A DNA stretch of 45,117 bases from Anderseniella sp. (GTDB lineage Bacteria > Pseudomonadota > Alphaproteobacteria > Rhizobiales > Aestuariivirgaceae). Positions 32,880 to 41,577 of the stretch are shown here, one piece after another; the first letter of the stretch is position 1, and each line of letters begins with the position of its first letter. The notes under the pieces were generated by a model. The model was not told the origin of the DNA. It saw only the letters and a list, made by a program, of their open reading frames with translations, and searched no databases. The translations under genes were made by a program, and so were the position numbers. The stretch covers positions 1 to 45,117 of the forward strand of contig DAOUPT010000002.1 in NCBI GenBank assembly GCA_030626025.1, given 5' to 3'.

Positions 32880-32882
32880 AAA

Positions 32883-33698
32883 CTAAAGCAACTCCATCGC
32901 CGCCGCCTTGTCAGCGTCATAGCCCATGCTGGCTGACAAGAGCTGCTGGGTATAGGGATGGTCGGCTTCCAGGGCGCTCATTTTGTCTATGTTGAGGACT
33001 TCAACAATTTCACCGGCGTTCATAACTGCAGTTTGGGAGCACATATGGGCAATGACAGCCAGATTATGCGAAACCAGAACATAAGTCAGTTTGTGTTCTG
33101 CCTGCAAATCTTTCAGCAGGTTGAGAATTTCGGCCTGAACCGAGACATCGAGGGCTGACGTGGGTTCATCAAGCAGGATGATTGACGGTTCCAGAATAAG
33201 AGCCCGGGCAATCGCCACCCGCTGGCGCTGACCGCCAGATAGCTGGTGAGAAAAACGAAACCGGAAGGAGTGCGGCAGGCCGACTTCATCCATGATTTTG
33301 TTGATCCGGTTGTTAACATCACCAATGCCATGCAGCAATAAGGGCTCAGACAATATCCGGTCAATCGTGTGGCGCGGATGCAGCGAGCCATATGGGTCCT
33401 GAAACACCATTTGCAGGTTTTTGAAAAAATCCTTGGAGCGCGTTTTGCCGATCGATTGACCAGCAACATTTATGCTGCCGTCCCAGTCTTCAATCAGGCC
33501 GGCAATCGCCCGCAGCACGGTAGACTTGCCGGACCCGGATTCCCCGACAAGGCCAAAGGTATCACCCCGCTCAGCCGCAAAGCTAACATCTTTTACCGCT
33601 TGAAATGTATCACGGCCCTCGCCGAAATAAACATTAAGATTACTCACCGAGACGGCAAATTCAGGCTCTACTTCAGGCCCAGTTTCAAGCAAAGGCAT
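32883..33698 (-). CDS. Peptide/opine-type ABC transporter ATP-binding protein (DppF-like)
   Basis: This 271-residue ATPase has Walker A GESGSGKST (52-60), the signature LSGGQRQR, Walker B IILLDEPTSALD and the H-loop LVSHNLAV. It pairs with the next ATPase upstream to drive the transporter. ATG 33698 follows GGAG at 7 nt and lies inside the preceding gene (14-nt overlap); a TTG one codon earlier is less likely. It is shorter than many DppF proteins, with only a brief tail after the ABC core. It is the last gene of the minus-strand array. Confidence 0.9.
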   Translation of the reverse strand: MPLLETGPEVEPEFAVSVSNLNVYFGEGRDTFQAVKDVSFAAERGDTFGLVGESGSGKSTVLRAIAGLIEDWDGSINVAGQSIGKTRSKDFFKNLQMVFQDPYGSLHPRHTIDRILSEPLLLHGIGDVNNRINKIMDEVGLPHSFRFRFSHQLSGGQRQRVAIARALILEPSIILLDEPTSALDVSVQAEILNLLKDLQAEHKLTYVLVSHNLAVIAHMCSQTAVMNAGEIVEVLNIDKMSALEADHPYTQQLLSASMGYDADKAAAMELL

Positions 33699-34542
33699 CA
33701 ACGCTCTCCTCGTTAATCCAGGCAGGGTCGCGTTGCAGGGCCATAAGTTTGTCCGTCCGTTTTTCGATACGCGGCAATGAATTTAACAAGCCACGGGTAT
33801 AAGGGTGTTTGGCGTTGTGCAACTCACTGGCCTTCAGGGTTTCGACAATCCGCCCGGCATACATAATAATCACCCGGTCACAGAACGAAGCCACCAGATT
33901 GAGATCGTGCGAGATGAAAATCAGCCCCATGCCTTTTTCCTGCACCAGCTTGTCCATCACCGCCAGCACCTGCATCTGCACCGTCACATCAAGGGCCGAT
34001 GTCGGCTCATCAGCAATCAGCAAATCAGGCTCTGGCACCAGCATCATGGCGATCATAATGCGCTGCCCCATACCGCCAGAAACCTCATGCGGATAGGTAT
34101 TGTAAACCCGTTTGGGGTCACGAATTTGCACTGCTTCGAGCATTTTCAAAGCCCGCTGCTTTGCATCGCGCTTGCTGGTTTTATTGTGAACACGATACGC
34201 TTCGGCAATTTGCTCACCGACCCGGACAACCGGATTGAGCGAGTATTTCGGGTCCTGCATGACCATCGAAATCCGGTGACCGCGAATGGCCCGCATTTGC
34301 TTTTCACTTTGGCTGAGCAAATCAATGCCATCAAATTCAATCTTGTCAGCGGTCATAATGCCCGGAGGCCGAATAAGTCGCAAAATCGCCCGCCCGGTAA
34401 GCGATTTGCCGGAACCGGATTCCCCGACAATGCCCACTCGCTCGCGCCCGACCGAAAAACTTAAACCGCGAACCGCTTCAACAGTCTTGTTATGGCCGGG
34501 AAACCGCACCCACAGGTTTTCCACTCGCAATAAGTCACTCAT
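33685..34542 (-). CDS. Peptide/opine-type ABC transporter ATP-binding protein (DppD-like)
   Basis: The 285-residue ATPase has Walker A GESGSGKSL, signature VSGGMGQR, Walker B LLIADEPTSALD and the H-loop FISHDLNL. The oligopeptide/dipeptide C-terminal region is present (HPYTRGLLNSLPRI). The Q-loop MVMQDPKYSLNP is typical of the family. AAGGGG lies before the ATG, which overlaps the permease stop (ATGA). Confidence 0.92.
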   Translation of the reverse strand: MSDLLRVENLWVRFPGHNKTVEAVRGLSFSVGRERVGIVGESGSGKSLTGRAILRLIRPPGIMTADKIEFDGIDLLSQSEKQMRAIRGHRISMVMQDPKYSLNPVVRVGEQIAEAYRVHNKTSKRDAKQRALKMLEAVQIRDPKRVYNTYPHEVSGGMGQRIMIAMMLVPEPDLLIADEPTSALDVTVQMQVLAVMDKLVQEKGMGLIFISHDLNLVASFCDRVIIMYAGRIVETLKASELHNAKHPYTRGLLNSLPRIEKRTDKLMALQRDPAWINEESVDAFA

Positions 34543-35465
34543 GATTTATCCCCTTTGGGATCAAGTAAATCACGCAAGCCGTCACCGAGCAGATTAAAGC
34601 CAAGAGATACGGTGAAAATCGCCAATCCGGGCATGGTGGCAACCCACCAGTGATCAAGAATAAACTTGCGACCAAAGGAAATCATCGCCCCCCATTCAGG
34701 CGTCGGCGGTTGGGCGCCAAGGCCAAGAAAGCCAAGACCGGCAGCGGTGAGCAAAACTCCGGCCATATCAAGTGTCACCCGAACAATGATCGAAGAAACG
34801 CACAACGGCCAGATGTGACGCATGATGATGTGCATGGTCCCGGCCCCCTGCATACGCACCGCATCAATAAATTCAGATTTGCGGATGGTCAGGGTTTCAG
34901 CCCGGGCAATCCGCGTATAGGGCGGCCAGGCGGTCAGGATCAGCGCCAGTACGGCATTTTCCAACCCCGCCCCCAAAGCTGATACGAAAGCCAGCGCCAG
35001 AATGAGTTTTGGAAAGGCCAGAAAGATGTCGGTAATCCGCATCAGTACGACATCAACCCAACCGCCAAGATAACCGGCGAGCGAACCAACCAGCAGGCCA
35101 AATATCGGCGCAGTAACCGCAACCAGCGTGACAATATAAAGGGTGATCCCGGCACCATAAACAATCCGCGAATAGATATCACGGCCAAGCGCATCGGTGC
35201 CAAAATAGTGCTCCATACTTGGATGCAACAGCCGGGCGCCAAGATCTTGCGCCAATGGGTCATGGGTGGCAATAAACGGTGCAAACAACCATGTGAACAC
35301 CAAAAGCAAAAGAATAAACAGGCCGACCATCGCCAGCAGGTTTGACCGGAATGACAACCAGCCCAGATAAAACTGGACGATTTTAGCATGACGGCGCGAG
35401 GTCGGCTGATCGGTGGTCAGCCATTGCCGCCAGCTTTGTGTTTGGCTTTGTGCTGTGTCGGTCAT
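34539..35465 (-). CDS. Peptide/opine-type ABC transporter permease (DppC-like)
   Basis: This 308-residue permease has an N-terminal helix (NLLAMVGLFILLLLVFTWLF) and HPSMEHYFGTDALGRDIYSR, the hallmark DppC loop. Five further helices follow with the EAA loop (PYTRIARAETLTIRKSEFI). LGAQPPTPEWGAMI is also typical. The ATG overlaps the DppB stop by 4 nt and the stop overlaps DppD by 4 nt. Confidence 0.93.
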   Translation of the reverse strand: MTDTAQSQTQSWRQWLTTDQPTSRRHAKIVQFYLGWLSFRSNLLAMVGLFILLLLVFTWLFAPFIATHDPLAQDLGARLLHPSMEHYFGTDALGRDIYSRIVYGAGITLYIVTLVAVTAPIFGLLVGSLAGYLGGWVDVVLMRITDIFLAFPKLILALAFVSALGAGLENAVLALILTAWPPYTRIARAETLTIRKSEFIDAVRMQGAGTMHIIMRHIWPLCVSSIIVRVTLDMAGVLLTAAGLGFLGLGAQPPTPEWGAMISFGRKFILDHWWVATMPGLAIFTVSLGFNLLGDGLRDLLDPKGDKS

Positions 35466-36529
35466 CTCGCCCTCGGATCAACAATTTTATACAAAATATC
35501 AGACAGCAGATTAAGGCCGACAAAGACGATCCCGATCACCACTGTGCCGCCAAGCACCGCGGCCATGTCGGCGTTAAACAGGGCGTTGGTGATATATTGA
35601 CCAATACCGGGCCAGGCAAATATCGACTCGGTTAGAACCGAGCCTTCCAGCAACCCTGCATAGGCAAGGGCAATAACCGTAATCAACGGCACCATGACAT
35701 TGCGCAAACCATGCCGCCAGATGACGGTAAACTCTGACAGCCCCTTAACCCGCGCCGTGGTGATATATTCCTGGCTCAGTTGTTCAAGCATAAAGGAACG
35801 GGTCATGCGTGAAATATAGGCAAGGGAATAATAGCCCAACAGACTGGCGGGCAGAACCAGGTGCGACAGGGCATTAAAGAAAATATCCGTCTCACCGGCA
35901 ATAAGCGCATCCACGGTGATCAAGCCGGTAATTGTTGGGACAATATCGTCGTAAAAAACATCAAGTCTGCCGGGACCGGCAACCCAGTCAAGCTTGCCGT
36001 AAAAAATCAGCAAGCCCATAAGCCCAAGCCAGAAGACCGGCATGGAGTAGCCAAACAAGCCGATCAGGCGAATTAACTGGTCAATCCATCGGCCTTTGTT
36101 AACAGCAGCGACAACGCCTGCTGGTACGCCAAAAATCACCCCCAGAAAAGTAGCAATGGTGGCAAGCTCTAATGTGGCAGGAAAAACCCGTATAATGTCT
36201 TCACTCACCGGTCTGGCGGTCAAAGTGGATACGCCGAAATTACCGGTCGCGACATCTCTCAGATAAATTGCGAACTGGGTAAGCAGCGGTTTATCCAGTC
36301 CCATGGCCTTATAGGCTGCCTGATACACTTCATTGGAGGCCTTGTCGCCGACCACAGCTAAAACCGGGTCAATAGGCATAACACGGCCAATGATAAAGGT
36401 GACAGCCAAAAGACCAACCATGGTCAGCGCAATGGAAAAGAATGATGCGCCAAATCTTTTTAAAAGGCGGGGAAACGACGAACCAGAGGTTCGCCGTTCC
36501 ATTTCTGTTTCCTCAACTACAGAGGTCAT
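35462..36529 (-). CDS. Peptide/opine-type ABC transporter permease (DppB-like)
   Basis: The 355-residue permease has an N-terminal helix (IALTMVGLLAVTFIIGRVMP), the ADLGLDKPLL-like segment AMGLDKPLLTQFAIYL, and the EAA loop SRMTRSFMLEQLSQEYITTA. YSMPVFWLGLMGLLIFYGKL and FAWPGIGQYITNALF are typical. It forms the membrane channel with DppC. It starts 12 nt after the binding-protein gene and overlaps dppC by 4 nt. Confidence 0.93.
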   Translation of the reverse strand: MTSVVEETEMERRTSGSSFPRLLKRFGASFFSIALTMVGLLAVTFIIGRVMPIDPVLAVVGDKASNEVYQAAYKAMGLDKPLLTQFAIYLRDVATGNFGVSTLTARPVSEDIIRVFPATLELATIATFLGVIFGVPAGVVAAVNKGRWIDQLIRLIGLFGYSMPVFWLGLMGLLIFYGKLDWVAGPGRLDVFYDDIVPTITGLITVDALIAGETDIFFNALSHLVLPASLLGYYSLAYISRMTRSFMLEQLSQEYITTARVKGLSEFTVIWRHGLRNVMVPLITVIALAYAGLLEGSVLTESIFAWPGIGQYITNALFNADMAAVLGGTVVIGIVFVGLNLLSDILYKIVDPRAR

Positions 36530-36541
36530 GTCAAATTCCGA

Positions 36542-38146
36542 TTACTTGGTTACTTTCCAATAGTAAGCGCTGGAAATAGCACCACCCATAACGAAGTTTT
36601 TGACATTTGAACGACGGCCCAAAGGTTCAATTTTTTGGAACATGACAGCAAAAGGAGCTATTTTCTGGAACTCTTTTTGCGACTTGACATACATTGCAGC
36701 ACGCTTGTCTCGATCAGTTTCCTGCACAGCAGCTTTGGTTTCTTTGGTCATTGCCGGAATATCCCAGGAATTACGCCAAGCCAGTTTGCCGGTCAGTTTT
36801 GCTTCATCAGTGTTATTGGGGTTTGAAGCAAATGTGTCAGCATTTGTGTGTGGATCAGGATAATCTGGTCCCCATGCACCAACATAAATCTGGTGCTTGC
36901 GAGCCCGGTATATGCCAAGAATTTGCTTGCCAGTACCGGTTTGAATTGTGGACTTGATGCCAGCCTGGGCAAAAGTGTTTTGCAAAGACTGGGCAATTTC
37001 AACCCGTTCCTGTGCGTTACGAACAATCATTTCAAGCGTGAAGTCTTTAACACCTGCTTCTGCAAGCAGGGCTTTGCCTTTGGCAACGTCGAGACTGTAA
37101 GGCGTGTCAGCCAGCTCGCCCATATAGGTGCGTGGCAGATAGGCCTGGTGCACAGCATACTGACCTTTGAGGAATGAGTTGACCATGCCTTTATAGTCGA
37201 TCAGGTATTTCAGTGCCAAACGGACTTTTGGTTTTGAAAGAACCGGATCTTTCTGGTTCATCGAGATGTACATAATCCGGCCACGCAGCTCATTATCAAC
37301 GATCAGGCCGTCTTTAGCTGCCACTGCATTCATGTCTTCAGGAGATAGATTGCGGGCAAGATCGACATCGCCTTTTTCAAGCAGCAAACGTTGTGTGGCA
37401 GATTCTGCAATGTGACGAACGATAACCCGCTTCATCGCAACATCGCCACGCCAATAGCCATCAACCCGCTCAAGCGTATAGCTCTCATTAGGCTTCCAGG
37501 TTTTCAGCATAAAAGCACCAGAACCGGCTGTGTGAGTTTTGAGCCATTCAGCACCCAGGTCACCATCTTTTGCATGGCTCAGAGCCAGTTTTGAATCAAC
37601 AATACCGCCAATGGTCGCCGTCAGACAGTTCAAGACGAAAGACGTTGCATATTTTTCATCAGTGGTGATGACCAGTGTCATGTCATCGGTTGCTTTAATA
37701 GTGCTGGCAACATTGTCTTTGTTGAAGCCGAACTGGGTCAAAATGAAAGACGGGGTCTTTTTCATGGTAACGGCGCGTTGCAATGACCATGCCGCATCAT
37801 GAGCAGTGACCGGATTGCCCGAATGGAATTTCACACCAGCGCGCATTTTGAAGGTAAAGGTTTTGCCATCTTCGCTGACAGTCCAGCTTTCGGCAAGACC
37901 GGGACCATATCCTTTATCAAGGTTAAGCGGATCAAACATCACCAGACGGTCATAGATGTTACGGGCCATGTCAGAACCGGCAAATTCAAAAACTTCGCCC
38001 GGATCAACAGTGACAATATCATCAATACGACCGGCAATAACCAGCATATTGCCCGGTGTGGCAGCCTGCAATGGTGCACTGAAAGCGATGGGCGCAGCGA
38101 TAAAGGCTGACAGCATCAAGGCTTTGGAAAATTGTTTTAACATCAT
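36542..38146 (-). CDS. ABC transporter substrate-binding protein, SBP_bac_5 family
   Basis: This 534-residue periplasmic protein has a signal peptide (hydrophobic core about 9-24, cleavage near LQA/AT, residue 28) and the SBP_bac_5 pattern: YDRLVMFDP, LAESWTVSEDGKTFTFKMRA, GVKFHSGNPVTAHDA. The family binds peptides, opines, nickel complexes or other organic amines; the enzymes encoded upstream favour a methylated amine or its conjugate. GGGAGA lies upstream of two adjacent ATGs (38146 and 38143). A candidate internal promoter lies at 38201-38229. Confidence 0.92.
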   Translation of the reverse strand: MMLKQFSKALMLSAFIAAPIAFSAPLQAATPGNMLVIAGRIDDIVTVDPGEVFEFAGSDMARNIYDRLVMFDPLNLDKGYGPGLAESWTVSEDGKTFTFKMRAGVKFHSGNPVTAHDAAWSLQRAVTMKKTPSFILTQFGFNKDNVASTIKATDDMTLVITTDEKYATSFVLNCLTATIGGIVDSKLALSHAKDGDLGAEWLKTHTAGSGAFMLKTWKPNESYTLERVDGYWRGDVAMKRVIVRHIAESATQRLLLEKGDVDLARNLSPEDMNAVAAKDGLIVDNELRGRIMYISMNQKDPVLSKPKVRLALKYLIDYKGMVNSFLKGQYAVHQAYLPRTYMGELADTPYSLDVAKGKALLAEAGVKDFTLEMIVRNAQERVEIAQSLQNTFAQAGIKSTIQTGTGKQILGIYRARKHQIYVGAWGPDYPDPHTNADTFASNPNNTDEAKLTGKLAWRNSWDIPAMTKETKAAVQETDRDKRAAMYVKSQKEFQKIAPFAVMFQKIEPLGRRSNVKNFVMGGAISSAYYWKVTK

Positions 38147-38200
38147 GGTAGTCTCCCTGTTTTTTATTGTAATTTTTATCCGCTTTTCACGGTTGCGGCG

Positions 38201-38229
38201 ATTAGATATCTTTTCAACTAGTTGGTCAA
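38201..38229 (-). promoter_or_regulatory. Candidate promoter of the ABC transporter genes
   Basis: On the minus strand TTGACC (38224-38229) and TCTAAT (38201-38206) are 17 nt apart. The palindrome CAACTAGTTG (38215-38224) fills much of the spacer. It overlaps the stop codon of the upstream kinase-like gene, so the transporter genes may be expressed separately from the enzymes. Confidence 0.45.
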
Positions 38230-39158
38230 GTATTACCCACAGCTTTCACGTGCGCAAGAAAACTGGAATCATTCATCAGTTTTCTGCAACGTTCGAAACG
38301 TTCGGTTGAATAGGTCCAAAAGTCTTCGGCCGGATTATCATTTGCATGTTGAATAAGACCCCACAAAGTCCACAACAGGTCGCACATGGCCTTGTAAATC
38401 ACCATCCGGCCCACTTCAGATTGCCCAGGTCCGCCGGGGAAATAGGCATTGAGCATTTCCATATCAAGCGCCTCGGTGAAGCAGCCTTCAACCGACAAAT
38501 CACCCAAATCCCACAACGGATCATTCATGCCGGAATATTCCCAGTCAATGATCCACATGGTCTTTCCATCATCAAGAAAATTTTCACACAGCGGGTCACA
38601 ATGGCAAGGCACCAGTGCCGCCGGTTTGGCATTCAGGGCTTCACGAACAGCAGCGGATTCAGCCAACACATCGTGATAGCCATCTGGAAATTCCACCGTC
38701 TTTTTCGACAGGATTTCAAGATATTCATCAATCATTGAAAACAGTTCAAAACGAAACTGAAATGTTTCACCCGAATTATGCAGCTTGGCAAAGGCGGTCC
38801 CGGCCCGTCCGGCAGCACCTTTTTTGGTCGCAAAAATATCCGACGTCATGGTCTCAAAACCATCAAGAAATTCCGAGACCATCACGCCAGTATCTGTATC
38901 GGCAAAAACAACTTTTGGGCTAACCCCGGCCCGTGCTGCTGCTTTTGCGTTGTGTGCTTCTATCTTGCGGTCGATATATTCTTCTGTGCCCTGCCCGGGT
39001 AAACGCAAACAAAAAACAGTACTATTATGCTCAACCCGAAAAACCAGATTGGTCAGACCGCCAAGACGGGTGACAGGAATGGTTTGGGCATCAGCGCCAC
39101 TGAAAACCGCCAGACCGGCAATGGCATCGCGCGCCTGTTTGATTGTCTCGTCTGTCAC
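38226..39158 (-). CDS. Choline/ethanolamine-kinase-like phosphotransferase (copy 1)
   Basis: The 310-residue protein has the APH/choline-kinase fold: a glycine loop RLGGLTNLVFRVE (31-43), the catalytic loop HCDPLCENFL (His186, Asp188, Asn193) and the metal-binding IIDWEYSG (Asp205). Relatives phosphorylate choline, ethanolamine or other small alcohols. Here the gene follows a dimethylglycine-dehydrogenase-like gene with a GTGA overlap (GTG start), and a similar kinase gene is found five kilobases upstream. The substrate is unknown; a methylated amino-alcohol is a reasonable guess. Confidence 0.8.
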   Translation of the reverse strand: MTDETIKQARDAIAGLAVFSGADAQTIPVTRLGGLTNLVFRVEHNSTVFCLRLPGQGTEEYIDRKIEAHNAKAAARAGVSPKVVFADTDTGVMVSEFLDGFETMTSDIFATKKGAAGRAGTAFAKLHNSGETFQFRFELFSMIDEYLEILSKKTVEFPDGYHDVLAESAAVREALNAKPAALVPCHCDPLCENFLDDGKTMWIIDWEYSGMNDPLWDLGDLSVEGCFTEALDMEMLNAYFPGGPGQSEVGRMVIYKAMCDLLWTLWGLIQHANDNPAEDFWTYSTERFERCRKLMNDSSFLAHVKAVGNT

Positions 39159-41569
39159 GCCCTTAACCTTTCCATTTTAGCATCATAAAGAGTACGCGGG
39201 CCGCGAGTTACCTTGTAAGCCGTCCCGAAAGCTTCAATCTCAAAATCAGTTTCACTGGTATGCTCAACCGGCAAGTAGCCAAAACAGATTGATTTTCCAG
39301 TGGCATGACCATAGCCCGCGCTGGTGGTCAGACCAACCACTTTGCCCTTCAGCAAAATAGCTTCGCCACCAAGGAAGGGGGCAAAACCATCAAGATTGAA
39401 AGAAACCAGTTTGCGCTCCGGTCCCTGTTGTTTGATATTGGCCAGCGCCTGCTTGCCGATAAATCTGTCTTTGGATGCTGCAACACAAAAACCAAGCCCG
39501 GCTTCATAGGGGTTATAGTCGGGCGTGATGTCGGTTGACCAATAAAGGTAACCTTTTTCAAGCCGCAGACTTTCAACTGCCCGATAACCCACATCGGCGA
39601 TACCATGCGCCTCGCCAGCCTGCCATAACTGCTCATAAATATGAGCGGCATATTCGACCGGCACATGCAGTTCCCAACCCAGCTCGCCGACATAGCCAAT
39701 ACGGGCTGCATAGCCTTTGCCAAATCCGAGAGAGATTTCTTTCACTGATAAAAACGGCAACGCAGCGTTTGAAACATCGTCATCACTGATCGCCTGTAAA
39801 ACCTCACGTGCTTTGGGACCGCACAGATTGATCACCGCCCGCTGGCTGGTAACGTCTTTCATCTGCACACTGCCATCTTGTGGCAGACGTGTTCGCATCC
39901 AGTGACCATCGCGAATACCAAATCCCGAACCGGTCACCACATAAAGATGGTTGTCAGAAATATGCATGACGGTCAGGTCAGCTTCGATGCCACCATCCTC
40001 ATTGCAAAATTGTGTATAGGTGCATTTGCCCGGTGTTTGCTCAATCAGATTGACCGACAGGTTTTGCAGAAAATTAAGCGCACCTGATCCGGTAATTTCA
40101 AATTTTGAGAACGATGCCTGATCGATAAGCGCCACCCGCTCGCGCACCGCTTTACATTCTTGCCCAACCTTGTCAAACCAGTTCGGCTTGCCCTCAAAAC
40201 TATAAACTTCCTTGGCCCCTTCAGAAAAATAATTAGGCCGCTCCCAACCTGATTTGGACCCGTGAACAGCACCTTTTGCTTTAAGGATTTCATACAACGG
40301 GCTGCGCCGGGCCGGACGTGCCGCCAACGGTTCCTCACCGGGCCAGTGGATTTTATAGTAAGCGGCATAGGCTTCGATGTTACGTTGTTCAAGAAACCGG
40401 CCATTGCAATGTTGTGGACCAAAGCGGCGCACATCAAAGGCCCACAAATCCATACCCGGATCACCCTCAATCACCCAATTTGCCATCGCTAGCCCGGCCC
40501 CGCCTGAGGCCGCAATGCCGGAGGTGAAGCCGCAGGCGACATAAAAATTATCCAGTTCCGGCGCCAGACCCATGATCGGCTCACCATCAGCTGATACCGG
40601 AATTGGTCCATTAATAACCGTGCGAATGCCGGTCTCATTTAAGATCGGTAGCCGATTGGTTGCCAATGTCGCAAACTGTTCAAGCCGATCATAGTTTTCC
40701 TCAAACAATTCACGACCAAACTCAAGCGGTGGCTTGCCGCCCCAACATCCTTTGGTGCCTTCTTCCCAACCGCCAATGGCAAAAGCTGCCACATCAGGTT
40801 TGAGATAAAAATTATTATCAGGATCGCGCAGAGTTGGCAGGTCGGCGTCAAACTCAAGGGTTTTCTCAGTGACAAAATACTGGTGTTCAACCACCCCGGC
40901 CGCCAGCGGCACTCCTGCCATCTCCCCAACCCGCTTGGCCCACAACCCAGCACAGTTAATCAGGATATCGCACGAGATATTGCCGTTGTCGGTTACAACC
41001 CCAACCGCTCGGCGGTTTTCAACGATGATGTCCTTGACTGTCACGCCTTCCCTGATTTTTGCACCGTTCAGACGGGCCGCCTTGGCAAAACTTTGAGTCA
41101 GGGCATAGGGGTCGACATAGCCATCATCGGGAATGAACGCGGCACCGACAATAGCATCGGTGGTAATAAAGGGAAATTTGTCCTGGGCTTCTTTTGCCGA
41201 CAGGCTGTGGCATTCAAGGCCAAAACTTTTAGCCTGGGTCATGGAGCGGCGAATTTCGCTCCAGCGGTCTGGTGATGAGGCAAGGCGAATGGAGCCAACC
41301 CGTTTCCAGTCCGTCGCAACCCCACTTTCAGCCTCAAGCCGGTCAATAATCGCAACCGAGTCTTGCATCAAACGGGTAAGGTTTCGCTTTGATCGCAATT
41401 GCCCGACCAACCCGGCTGCATGCCAGGTGCAGCCCTCGGTGATCAGGGATTTCTCGAGAAGCAAAACATCCTTTTCGCCGGCTTTGGCCAGATGATAGGC
41501 AACCGAGCAGCCAATGGCCCCGCCACCAATGACAATGATTTTTGCATGGGAGTCGGCTGAGAATATCAT
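39155..41569 (-). CDS. Dimethylglycine/sarcosine dehydrogenase-like flavoprotein (copy 1)
   Basis: The 804-residue protein has an N-terminal FAD domain (GGGAIG, 15-20) with His50 in CTWHAAGLVGQLRS, the position that binds FAD covalently in dimethylglycine dehydrogenase. A FAO-M linker and a C-terminal GcvT-type folate domain (about 425-800) follow, with catalytic Asp531 in GGIEADLTV. The family oxidatively removes N-methyl groups and passes formaldehyde-level carbon to tetrahydrofolate. It starts at ATG 41569, 9 nt after the stop of its paralogue. Which methylamine it takes is not clear. Confidence 0.85.
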   Translation of the reverse strand: MIFSADSHAKIIVIGGGAIGCSVAYHLAKAGEKDVLLLEKSLITEGCTWHAAGLVGQLRSKRNLTRLMQDSVAIIDRLEAESGVATDWKRVGSIRLASSPDRWSEIRRSMTQAKSFGLECHSLSAKEAQDKFPFITTDAIVGAAFIPDDGYVDPYALTQSFAKAARLNGAKIREGVTVKDIIVENRRAVGVVTDNGNISCDILINCAGLWAKRVGEMAGVPLAAGVVEHQYFVTEKTLEFDADLPTLRDPDNNFYLKPDVAAFAIGGWEEGTKGCWGGKPPLEFGRELFEENYDRLEQFATLATNRLPILNETGIRTVINGPIPVSADGEPIMGLAPELDNFYVACGFTSGIAASGGAGLAMANWVIEGDPGMDLWAFDVRRFGPQHCNGRFLEQRNIEAYAAYYKIHWPGEEPLAARPARRSPLYEILKAKGAVHGSKSGWERPNYFSEGAKEVYSFEGKPNWFDKVGQECKAVRERVALIDQASFSKFEITGSGALNFLQNLSVNLIEQTPGKCTYTQFCNEDGGIEADLTVMHISDNHLYVVTGSGFGIRDGHWMRTRLPQDGSVQMKDVTSQRAVINLCGPKAREVLQAISDDDVSNAALPFLSVKEISLGFGKGYAARIGYVGELGWELHVPVEYAAHIYEQLWQAGEAHGIADVGYRAVESLRLEKGYLYWSTDITPDYNPYEAGLGFCVAASKDRFIGKQALANIKQQGPERKLVSFNLDGFAPFLGGEAILLKGKVVGLTTSAGYGHATGKSICFGYLPVEHTSETDFEIEAFGTAYKVTRGPRTLYDAKMERLRA

Positions 41570-41577
41570 AATAAACC

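Noticed and set aside
38226-39158. Aminoglycoside resistance phosphotransferase
   Set aside because: The fold is shared, but the sequence pattern and operon with demethylases point to a small amino-alcohol substrate, not antibiotic resistance.
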